From positions 1 through 5,207 of the forward strand of contig SXQV01000217.1 of assembly GCA_005792805.1 (NCBI GenBank): 5,207 nt of DNA, written 5' to 3'. Position 1 is the stretch's first letter. The number at the start of each line of letters is the position of its first letter. Shown piece after piece: positions 1 to 4,931 of the stretch. The notes beneath the pieces are model-generated. The model saw only the letters and a list, made by a program, of their open reading frames with translations, was not told the DNA's origin and did no database searches. This DNA comes from Methylococcaceae bacterium (GTDB lineage: Bacteria > Pseudomonadota > Gammaproteobacteria > Methylococcales > Methylococcaceae). The position numbers and the translations under genes were made by a program.

Positions 1-1
1 G

Positions 2-748
2 CTGATCAATGATCCGGACCTTGATGAAAGTTTCAATATCAACAAGGGACTGCGCACGGCCCGCAAGTTGCTGAGCGACCTCAACGAGCTGGGTATGCCG
101 GCAGCCACGGAATATCTGGATGTCATCTCGCCGCAGTATGTGTCCGATCTGATCGCCTGGGGCGCGATTGGCGCCAGAACCACGGAGAGTCAGGTTCACC
201 GGGAGCTGGCTTCCGGTCTGTCTTGCCCGGTGGGCTTCAAGAACGCCACCGATGGTGGGGTGCAGGTGGCGATTGATGCCATTCATGCGGCGCGGCGGCC
301 ACACCATTTCCTGTCGTTGACCAAGGCAGGTCATTCGGCCATTTTTTCCACAACCGGTAACCAGGATTGCCACTTGATTCTTCGTGGGGGCAATGATCGG
401 CCAAATTATGATGCCATCAGCGTCCAGCAGGTGGCGGAAGCACTAGAGAAAGCGGGGTTGCCTCCTCAGATCATGATTGATTTCAGTCACGCTAACAGTC
501 TGAAGCAATATCACCGGCAGATGCAGGTCAGCGAGGAAGTCGGCGAGCAGATTGCCAATGGCGATCGCCGGATTTTTGGCGTGATGGTTGAAAGCCATCT
601 CACGCCCGGTAATCAGAAGCTGGAGGCGGGTCAGCTACTGACTTATGGGCAGAGTATTACCGATGCCTGCCTGGGCTGGGATGACAGCGAAGTGCTGATG
701 GAGAAACTTGCCGAGGCGGCGGGAACCCGCCGGGCCCAGGCGCACTGA
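2..748 (+). CDS. aroG: 3-deoxy-7-phosphoheptulonate (DAHP) synthase, class I AroFGH type, 5' truncated by window edge
   Basis: The enzyme condenses phosphoenolpyruvate and erythrose 4-phosphate to DAHP, the first step of the shikimate pathway to aromatic amino acids, in the cytoplasm. The reading frame is open from base 2, giving 248 residues of a protein usually near 350, so about 100 N-terminal residues are missing. It aligns to recalled E. coli AroG with an offset of 106 and one extra residue after the LRGG motif. Counting from the first visible codon, PEP-binding Arg59 (GARTTES), Lys80 (GFKN) and Arg128 (LRGG) are present, as are metal ligands His163 (DFSHAN), Glu197 (VESH) and Asp221 (ITDAC). 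The metal cysteine and N-terminal regulatory segment lie off-window. Equivalents of AroG feedback-pocket residues Pro150, Ser180, Phe209 and Ser211 are retained, so an allosteric enzyme is likely. Whether Phe, Tyr or Trp inhibits cannot be decided, so the symbol may equally be aroF or aroH. No clear terminator follows. Confidence 0.95.
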   Translation: MINDPDLDESFNINKGLRTARKLLSDLNELGMPAATEYLDVISPQYVSDLIAWGAIGARTTESQVHRELASGLSCPVGFKNATDGGVQVAIDAIHAARRPHHFLSLTKAGHSAIFSTTGNQDCHLILRGGNDRPNYDAISVQQVAEALEKAGLPPQIMIDFSHANSLKQYHRQMQVSEEVGEQIANGDRRIFGVMVESHLTPGNQKLEAGQLLTYGQSITDACLGWDDSEVLMEKLAEAAGTRRAQAH

Positions 749-795
749 GCCGACTCGCTGTCCTGCTGAACAAGCAATTACCTACTATTTTGCTG

Positions 796-801
796 TAGAA
801 T
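796..801 (+). promoter_or_regulatory. Possible -10 element of the peroxiredoxin promoter
   Basis: TAGAAT differs from the sigma-70 -10 consensus at one base. The position 17-18 bp upstream has no good -35 hexamer (AGCAAT region). If used, it would start transcription near 808 and give a leader of about 90 nt before the peroxiredoxin. It abuts the inverted repeat at 800, so a bound regulator would block it. This is a weak call based on one hexamer. Confidence 0.25.
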
Positions 802-826
802 TCAGGCGTCCTGAATGACACATTCA
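800..826. promoter_or_regulatory. Overlapping inverted repeats upstream of the peroxiredoxin, candidate operator
   Basis: A perfect 7-bp inverted repeat, ATTCAGG-CGT-CCTGAAT (800-816), overlaps a second one, TGAATG-ACA-CATTCA (812-826). Together they present ATTCA, TGAAT and ATTCA half-sites within 27 bp, between the upstream stop at 748 and the peroxiredoxin start at 898. It does not match the spaced ATAG/CTAT pattern of an OxyR site or a Fur box. There is no T-tract, so it is not a terminator for the DAHP synthase gene. A regulator site for the peroxiredoxin is an inference from position and symmetry. Confidence 0.35.
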
Positions 827-897
827 TTGCATCGATCATTGACGGCGGACGCACTCGGCGCTGCCATTTTTTCACTTCAACGTACAGGAGATCTGGA

Positions 898-1503
898 ATG
901 AGCGTACTGGTTGGTAAACAAGCCCCCGATTTCAAGGCCGCTGCTGTTTTGGGTGATGGCGTCATCGTTGACGACTATTCATTTTCTGAGCGGACCAAAG
1001 GCAAATATGTTGCCGTTGTCTTCTATCCGCTGGACTTCACTTTCGTTTGTCCGACCGAACTGATCGCTCTGGATCATCGTCTTGACGAGTTGCAGAGCCG
1101 TGGTGTTGAGGTTCTGGCCGTGTCGGTGGATTCACAGTTCACCCACGCGGCATGGCGCAATACTCCCGTGGATAAAGGCGGTATCGGTCCGGTTCGTTAC
1201 ACCATGATTGCGGATGTCAGCCATGCGATCACCAAGGCATATGATGTCGAGGTTGAGGGCGCGGCGGTGGCTTACCGTGGTACTTTTCTGATCGACAGGA
1301 GTGGCCAGGTCCGGCACCAGGTTGTGAATGATCTGCCGCTGAGCCGTAACATGGACGAACTGATCCGCATCGTGGATGCGTTGCAGTTCGTGGAAGAGCA
1401 TGGCGAAGTGTGTCCGGCTGGCTGGAATAAGGGCAGCAAGGGTATGTCTCCCAATGCGGCAGGCGTGGCATCTTACCTGGCAGAAAACGCAGCCAAGCTG
1501 TGA
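898..1503 (+). CDS. Typical 2-Cys peroxiredoxin (AhpC/Prx1 subfamily)
   Basis: This thiol peroxidase reduces hydrogen peroxide, organic peroxides and probably peroxynitrite in the cytoplasm, using electrons from a thioredoxin- or AhpF-like partner. The 201 residues match the family length. The peroxidatic cysteine is Cys51 in FTFVCPTE, with Pro44 and Thr48 completing the PxxxTxxC site and Arg127 as the conserved active-site arginine. The resolving cysteine is Cys172 in the HGEVCPAGW context, so this is the two-cysteine type forming intersubunit disulfides and probably decamers. GGIG at 94-97 and Tyr193-Leu194 near the C-terminus resemble the GGLG and YF motifs linked to overoxidation sensitivity, but YF is YL here. 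The start is supported by AGGAG (886-890) seven bases before ATG. No ahpF or thioredoxin reductase gene is adjacent, so the reductant is encoded elsewhere. The gene appears monocistronic, closed by the terminator at 1547-1581. ahpC or a tsa-like name would fit, but orthology is not settled. Confidence 0.95.
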   Translation: MSVLVGKQAPDFKAAAVLGDGVIVDDYSFSERTKGKYVAVVFYPLDFTFVCPTELIALDHRLDELQSRGVEVLAVSVDSQFTHAAWRNTPVDKGGIGPVRYTMIADVSHAITKAYDVEVEGAAVAYRGTFLIDRSGQVRHQVVNDLPLSRNMDELIRIVDALQFVEEHGEVCPAGWNKGSKGMSPNAAGVASYLAENAAKL

Positions 1504-1520
1504 TTCATTGATGAGGAAAT

Positions 1521-1540
1521 CGCCCGGCGGGTACCGGGCG
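1521..1540 (+). repeat. GC-rich hairpin in the peroxiredoxin 3' untranslated region
   Basis: CGCCCGG and CCGGGCG form a perfect 7-bp stem around a six-base loop, 17 bases after the peroxiredoxin stop. No T-tract follows, so it is not itself an intrinsic terminator. It may protect the 3' end of the message or be a chance GC palindrome. Confidence 0.5.
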
Positions 1541-1546
1541 GTTGGC

Positions 1547-1581
1547 AAAAGGGGCGAACCTCCGGGTGTCGCCCTTTTTTT
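1547..1581. terminator. Rho-independent terminator, probably bidirectional
   Basis: GGGCGAACC (1552-1560) pairs with GGT-G-TCGCCC (1565-1574), leaving a TCCG loop and one bulged G. On the plus strand the stem is followed by seven Ts (1575-1581), ending the peroxiredoxin transcript. An AAAA run at 1547-1550 gives the minus strand a short T-tract after the same stem, and the minus-strand membrane protein gene stops at 1584, right beside it. One element can therefore serve both convergent units. Confidence 0.88.
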
Positions 1582-1583
1582 GT

Positions 1584-1874
1584 TCAGTGGGTGGCGGATG
1601 CGCCTGTTCGGCGCAGTACCAGGACATGGACCAGTATGGCGACTACAGCGCCGACGAACACGGAGGAAAAACCCAGCATGGAAGCCATGCCGGTGGCGTT
1701 TTGTGCGTGGAGTTGATTCATCATGGGCTTGGCGACCATCAGGCTCCAGATGAAGTTGGGGATGTAAAAGGCAATGGCTCCGCCGATTGCCCATTGAATC
1801 CCGGATAAATGGCGAGATTCGGCTGTGCGGTAGAACCATAGAGCAATCAGTATTGCGATGATGCCGCCAATCAT
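1584..1874 (-). CDS. Small membrane protein of unknown function, three predicted helices
   Basis: I do not recognise this 96-residue protein. It has hydrophobic stretches at about residues 2-15, 26-48 and 64-87. Short polar links separate them (RTAESRH around 16-22; KPMMNQLHAQN around 49-59), and it has a basic C-terminal end (LRRTG). This suggests an inner-membrane protein with three helices, the first of them short. No catalytic motif or signal-peptide cleavage site is evident. The start is supported by GAGG (1885-1882) seven bases before the ATG. It lies 95 bp downstream of the permease on the same strand with no clear terminator between, so co-transcription is possible but not shown. The segment before it (about 1885-1915) is CA-rich on the coding strand and looks unstructured, which could favour ribosome loading. 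The intact frame, ribosome site and terminator at the stop argue for a real gene. Confidence 0.75.
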   Translation of the reverse strand: MIGGIIAILIALWFYRTAESRHLSGIQWAIGGAIAFYIPNFIWSLMVAKPMMNQLHAQNATGMASMLGFSSVFVGAVVAILVHVLVLRRTGASATH

Positions 1875-1969
1875 GATGTCACCTCATTGTTGTTGTTTTG
1901 GTTGTCTGGTTCCGTTGGACGCGATGTCCGCAGGGGTCGAGTGCAGAGACTGGGGTGCTATTGAATAGT

Positions 1970-3400
1970 TCAGCCTCCCTTGGGCCGGCGTTGCCAATAA
2001 AGATAAAACGGCAGGCCTATCACCAGCAGGAAGACGCCAAGCAAACTTTCCATTGGCCGTCGCCAGATGATGCTGATACAGAACAGCAACGCGACCAAAC
2101 TGAAGATCAGTGGAATCCAGGGGTAACCGATTGTCAGATAAGGGCGGGGCAAGGTGGGGTGTCGATACCGCAGGATGATCACCGCCAGCGAAGTCAGACC
2201 GTAAAATCCCCATAACCCCAGCAAGGCATAATCCAGCACCCGTTCAAACGCTGCTTTGTCGTGGCCCAGCAAAAGTATCAGGCCCGAGGCCAGTAGTGCT
2301 TGCAATATCAAAGCGGGTCCCGGGGTATGGTGAACAGGGTGAACCGCCGCAATTTTTTGGAAAAACAAGCCATCCCGCGCCATGGCGTAGAAGATGCGAG
2401 CGCCGGAAAGAATCGCGCCATTCAGTGCGCCCAGCGTAGAAATAGCGGCTGCGACGGTGATGACCTGCCCGCCGGCGCTGCCGAGCAGAGTGGTGGCTAC
2501 ATCCTGCGCTACCCGCTCCGAGTTTTTTACTTCGGCAAATGAGAGCACGTAAAAGTAGGCGAGGTTGGCGAGAAGGTAGACGGCGGCCACTCCAATGATA
2601 CCCAGCACCAATACCTGAGGAATGGTTCGGTGCGGGTTGCGTATTTCCCCGCTCACCATGGTGAGGTTGTTCCATCCGTCATAGGCCCACAGGGCGGCCG
2701 ATAAGGCGGCGGTGTAACCAAGCAATACCCCGGAGAAGCTGCGTGGGGGTGCATCAGCAATCTCCACGAAATGTTCCCAGGATCCCTTGCCACTGCCCAG
2801 GGCGGCAGCGGCTAGCGCCAGGATGGCACCAATTTTGAGCGCCGTCAGAACGCTCTGCAATGCGCCGCCATGGGCCACACCCAACAGATTTACGCCGGTC
2901 AGCAACATGATGCAGGCCATAGCCACCAGCTGTAGCCCGGAAATATTGAGGATGCCCAGTTGGACGATGTCGGCGTCTAGCCCGGTGACGAAATAGCCGA
3001 TGAAAATACTGGCGGCCAGTCCGATGGTAGCGATCGACCCGGTTTTGCCAATGACGATTTGTTGCCAGCCAAAAAGAAAGCCCCAGACCGGGCCATAAGC
3101 CTTGCGCAAAAAAGCGTATTCTCCCCCCGCTTCAGGCAGGCTGGAGCCCAGTTCGGCGTAGGTGAAAGCGCCACACAGTGTGAGCAGCGCCCCAAAAATC
3201 CAGACGGCGAAGACGCCTTCGATCGAGCCTGCTTCCCTCGCCATGGTGGCGGGAACCAGGAAAATCCCGGTACCGATGACGGATCCCGCCAGAATCGCCC
3301 CTGCGGTGATGGGGCCGAGCGCCCGGGCAAGTTCCGGACGGGTGTTTGTTTGCTGTTGGGACAAAGTGATTCCGGAGCAGAGGTTGAATTGAACTGGCAT
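1970..3400 (-). CDS. APC-family amino acid permease (LAT-like)
   Basis: This is a polytopic inner-membrane transporter of the amino acid-polyamine-organocation superfamily, expected to have 12 helices. From the ATG at 3400 it is 476 residues, the usual length. GTGIF at 43-47 is the unwound first helix that binds substrate. YAELGSSLPEAGGEY at 81-95, the VNLLGV segment near 170-175 followed by TALKIGAI, and AYDGWNN at 239-245 in helix 6 are typical of the LAT-like branch. The hydrophobic helices continue to a short basic tail ending RRPKGG. The substrate cannot be deduced: branch members carry serine, threonine, neutral or other amino acids by exchange or proton symport. The frame also opens at a TTG at 3427, adding nine residues (YPPAA-rich) not expected in the family. 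I prefer ATG 3400, though its ribosome site (AGGGA, two bases away) is poor. No biosynthetic or catabolic gene adjoins it to hint at the substrate. Confidence 0.92.
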   Translation of the reverse strand: MPVQFNLCSGITLSQQQTNTRPELARALGPITAGAILAGSVIGTGIFLVPATMAREAGSIEGVFAVWIFGALLTLCGAFTYAELGSSLPEAGGEYAFLRKAYGPVWGFLFGWQQIVIGKTGSIATIGLAASIFIGYFVTGLDADIVQLGILNISGLQLVAMACIMLLTGVNLLGVAHGGALQSVLTALKIGAILALAAAALGSGKGSWEHFVEIADAPPRSFSGVLLGYTAALSAALWAYDGWNNLTMVSGEIRNPHRTIPQVLVLGIIGVAAVYLLANLAYFYVLSFAEVKNSERVAQDVATTLLGSAGGQVITVAAAISTLGALNGAILSGARIFYAMARDGLFFQKIAAVHPVHHTPGPALILQALLASGLILLLGHDKAAFERVLDYALLGLWGFYGLTSLAVIILRYRHPTLPRPYLTIGYPWIPLIFSLVALLFCISIIWRRPMESLLGVFLLVIGLPFYLYWQRRPKGG

Positions 3401-3541
3401 TGTCCCTGCAGCGGCGGGTGGGTACAACCGGGTTTGACCATGAATCGGCTGGGGTCAGTTTCGCTGCCGGCCCTGACTATCCACGTGACCGAATTCGACA
3501 GGGACCAAGCGGGTTGTTTATCATTCACGGCCCTCCATGCC

Positions 3542-3570
3542 ATTCGCCAGGCCGCTTTTCAGCTTGTCAA
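3542..3570 (-). promoter_or_regulatory. Possible promoter for the permease gene
   Basis: On the minus strand a perfect TTGACA (3570-3565) is followed after 17 bp by GCGAAT (3547-3542), which keeps only the AAT of the -10 consensus. It would give a leader of about 135 nt before ATG 3400. The -35 and spacing are good and the -10 is poor, so this is tentative. Confidence 0.3.
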
Positions 3571-3603
3571 ACATGGGGGCAGACGCTCACACTGTGATGC
3601 CGC

Positions 3604-3622
3604 CAGGATTCATCAAATCCTG
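3604..3622. repeat. Perfect inverted repeat upstream of hpf
   Basis: CAGGATT and AATCCTG form a 7-bp inverted repeat around a CATCA loop, 78 bp before the hpf ATG. GCCGC at 3599-3603 and GCGGC at 3640-3644 could close a larger outer stem around it. There is no T-tract on either side, so it is not a terminator. It may be a regulator site or part of a structured hpf leader. Confidence 0.4.
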
Positions 3623-3699
3623 AAATCGCCATGCAAACGGCGGCACGTCGCTGACCGGAGTTGGCATGGCAGGCGGCTATTTTAATTCTGGAAGGACCT

Positions 3700-4068
3700 A
3701 TGCAATTACCACTAGAGATTACGTTTCGGGGGATTCCGCACTCCGATGCAGTTGAGACCCGAATTCGCGAAAAGGCCGAAAAACTGGAACAGTATTGTCA
3801 CAACATTACCAGTTGCCGGGTTGCGGTTGAGGCCGAGCATCACAATCATCATCAGGGCAACCTGTACAAGGTCAGAATTGACATCAACGTTCCCAACAAG
3901 CATATCGTCGTCAGCCGTGACCATCACGACAAGCAGTCGCACGAGGATGTGTATGTTGCCTTGCGCGATGCGTTTTCGGCGGCGGCGCGGCAGCTGGAAG
4001 AATATGTCCGGATACAGCGTGGTGAAGTGAAACACCACAACAAGCCAGAAGTAGACGAAGAGGCTTAA
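3700..4068 (+). CDS. hpf: HPF/RaiA-family ribosome hibernation factor (short form)
   Basis: Members of the S30AE family bind the 30S subunit at the mRNA and tRNA channel in stationary phase or stress and hold ribosomes inactive, as 70S monomers or dimers. The 122-residue protein spans one such domain: a beta strand at 5-9 (LEITF), helix 15-30 (DAVETRIREKAEKL), strands near 38-46 and 55-64 (LYKVRIDINV), and helix 82-106 (EDVYVALRDAFSAAARQLEEY). There is no long C-terminal dimerisation domain, so it is a short HPF/RaiA-like form. The C-terminus is a polar tail (KHHNKPEVDEEA). Twelve of 122 residues are histidine, clustered at 47-51, 75-81 and 112-113. ATG 3700 is chosen because the domain begins right after it and GGAAGGA lies just upstream, at short spacing; the frame also opens at TTG 3661, adding 13 residues that do not look like the domain. 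Its own terminator follows at 4083-4117. Neither rpoN nor ptsN is adjacent. Confidence 0.9.
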   Translation: MQLPLEITFRGIPHSDAVETRIREKAEKLEQYCHNITSCRVAVEAEHHNHHQGNLYKVRIDINVPNKHIVVSRDHHDKQSHEDVYVALRDAFSAAARQLEEYVRIQRGEVKHHNKPEVDEEA

Positions 4069-4071
4069 CTG

Positions 4072-4572
4072 TCACTCTGGTTCGGGGCATGGCAGCTCGC
4101 TGCCATGCCCCGTTTTTGTGTCTGACTTTCCGAGAAAAATTACCTGGGTACCGGATGCAATGTCCTGCCAGCCCCGGCGTTTGGAATCCATCAGTATCCA
4201 TAAGAAGCCCAAACCCAGCAGGGTAGCGCTTAACGTCGCTGTCAGGCTCCGCAAAAATGCCTGTCGCCAGGTGACCGGCTGACTTTCCAGGCCGATTACC
4301 CGTATCCTCCAGGCGCGCATGCCCAGCGTTTGCCCTCCGTGGGTCCAGAACCAGCCAAAAAACGCGGTGGCAGTCAGAATGAGACAGGCGGAGTACAGTG
4401 GGTCATGGGCTGGAAAAGCCTCACCTCGCCGAAAGGCCAGCAGGGCAATCGTGGTTACGAACAGGACGGCGCCCAGGAGTATCCAGTCGTAGACCAGTGC
4501 CGCCAATCTCCGCGTCAGACCGGCGGGTTTGAGGGGGGTGGGGTTAGCAAAGACCGGGGGTTGAGGTTTCAT
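4072..4572 (-). CDS. RDD-family membrane protein
   Basis: This 166-residue inner-membrane protein belongs to the RDD family, whose members are mostly of unknown biochemical role, though some have been linked to ion transport. The hallmark order is present: AGLTRRLAALVYD at 17-29 with the Arg and first Asp, GGQTLGMRAWRIRVI at 79-93, then RQAFLRS at 103-109, MDSKRRGWQDIASGT at 128-142 with the late Asp. Three hydrophobic helices lie at about 26-47, 58-76 and 110-128. ATG 4572 is preferred because it overlaps the stop of the upstream small gene as ATGA and has GGGAG (4579-4575) just before it; the same frame stays open for 84 more codons upstream, but these are out of family and overlap the neighbour. 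Translation is probably coupled to the upstream gene. The last roughly 20 residues (tail after FLGKSD) are not RDD-like, and residues 154-164 are encoded within the stem-loop that terminates hpf on the other strand. Confidence 0.88.
   Translation of the reverse strand: MKPQPPVFANPTPLKPAGLTRRLAALVYDWILLGAVLFVTTIALLAFRRGEAFPAHDPLYSACLILTATAFFGWFWTHGGQTLGMRAWRIRVIGLESQPVTWRQAFLRSLTATLSATLLGLGFLWILMDSKRRGWQDIASGTQVIFLGKSDTKTGHGSELPCPEPE
4083..4117 (+). terminator. Rho-independent terminator of hpf
   Basis: A perfect 13-bp stem (4083-4095 with 4100-4112, CGGGGCATGGCAG arm) around a CTCG loop is followed by TTTTT (4113-4117), starting 15 bp after the hpf stop. On the minus strand no T-tract follows the stem, so it should terminate only rightward transcription. 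The whole element lies inside the 3' end of the convergent RDD gene. Confidence 0.95.
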
Positions 4573-4781
4573 TGCTCCCTGGTGTTGAGACCGGGTACGG
4601 GCAGTTTGGCAAATGCGGCGCCAAAATACATGGAGACGTACACCAGTGCCGTGACCAGTAATGTAGTCAGGATGATGGGGGGTCGAATCAGTGGCAGAAA
4701 AATGAGCAGTGAAAAGAGCGTCACAAACGCGCTGGTATGAAGTGGATGCGAAAGCATTTCGTCCAGCCTGATCTTGAACAT
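4569..4781 (-). CDS. Small two-helix membrane protein, unknown function
   Basis: I do not recognise this 70-residue protein. It starts MFKIRLDEML and has two hydrophobic segments at about 17-32 and 35-57, joined by a tight Arg-Pro-Pro turn (33-35). A short polar tail (LPVPGLNTREQ) follows. This suggests an inner-membrane helical hairpin. ATG 4781 is chosen over the further upstream in-frame codons because GGTGGAG (4793-4787) lies five bases before it and those upstream codons encode a polar, cysteine-containing stretch that overlaps the likely -10 element. Its TGA overlaps the ATG of the RDD gene by four bases, so the two are almost certainly one operon with coupled translation. A role as partner or assembly factor of the RDD protein is an inference from that arrangement only. 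Confidence 0.75.
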   Translation of the reverse strand: MFKIRLDEMLSHPLHTSAFVTLFSLLIFLPLIRPPIILTTLLVTALVYVSMYFGAAFAKLPVPGLNTREQ

Positions 4782-4827
4782 GGAGACTCCACCTTGGGTT
4801 GGTTGGGAACGAGTACAAAAGCAAGCC

Positions 4828-4833
4828 ATTATA
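4828..4833 (-). promoter_or_regulatory. Likely -10 element of the small membrane protein-RDD operon
   Basis: On the minus strand a perfect TATAAT (4833-4828) lies 47 bp before ATG 4781 and would give a leader of about 40 nt containing the GGTGGAG ribosome site. The -35 position (CGGCAA, 4856-4851, 17-bp spacing) matches poorly, and no TG extension precedes the -10, so the promoter may be weak or activator-dependent. Confidence 0.45.
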
Positions 4834-4863
4834 GGGCGGCGTCTGTCTTTTTGCCGTTCCATC

Positions 4864-4884
4864 CCTTTGTCAGCGAACCAAAGG
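4864..4884. repeat. Inverted repeat in the divergent region before the secreted protein gene
   Basis: CCTTTG (4864-4869) and CAAAGG (4879-4884) form a 6-bp inverted repeat with nine bases between. It lies between the divergent starts at 4781 and 4932. Size and spacing would suit a dimeric regulator, but six pairs can arise by chance. Confidence 0.25.
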
Positions 4885-4931
4885 CGAGGAGCGGGACAGG
4901 TTGAAGTGATTTCGCTATTGAGGATGAGGCG

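Larger units (their letters stand above)
3401..3699. other. Divergent intergenic region between permease and hpf
   Basis: This 299-bp stretch separates two divergent starts, so it should hold both promoters. I see a possible minus-strand promoter (3542-3570) and an inverted repeat (3604-3622). A short TCACA-C-TGTGA palindrome lies at 3587-3597, whose half-site order is inverted relative to a CRP site. For hpf I find no convincing sigma-70 pair: TTTAAT at 3681-3686 lies too close to the start to leave room for the ribosome site. I see no tRNA or recognisable small RNA. Confidence 0.6.

Noticed and set aside
1132..1839. Long minus-strand frame antisense to the peroxiredoxin and crossing the terminator
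   Set aside because: It overlaps a confident gene and its terminator, and its Arg/His/Pro-rich composition is typical of an antisense shadow.
2977..3543. Long minus-strand frame overlapping the permease 5' end
   Set aside because: It is an out-of-frame shadow of a clear APC permease. Its product has no coherent membrane or domain pattern.
3661..3678. Sigma-54-like TTGGCATGG...GGCT just before hpf
   Set aside because: The GG and GC elements are 11 bases apart instead of 10 and the -12 half is poor (CGGCT), so it does not meet the sigma-54 pattern. It also lies too close to the start for a leader with a ribosome site.
3440..3685. An 81-codon open frame on the plus strand in the permease-hpf intergenic region
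   Set aside because: There is no ribosome site before its ATG, the product is an unpatterned Arg/His/Cys-rich string, and the frame is a continuation of an antisense shadow of the permease gene.
3663..4095. The 10-mer GGCATGGCAG occurs both before hpf (3663-3672) and in its terminator stem (4086-4095), suggesting 5'-3' pairing of the message
   Set aside because: Several matching 10-mers are expected by chance in a window of this size, and the match does not extend by even one base on either side.
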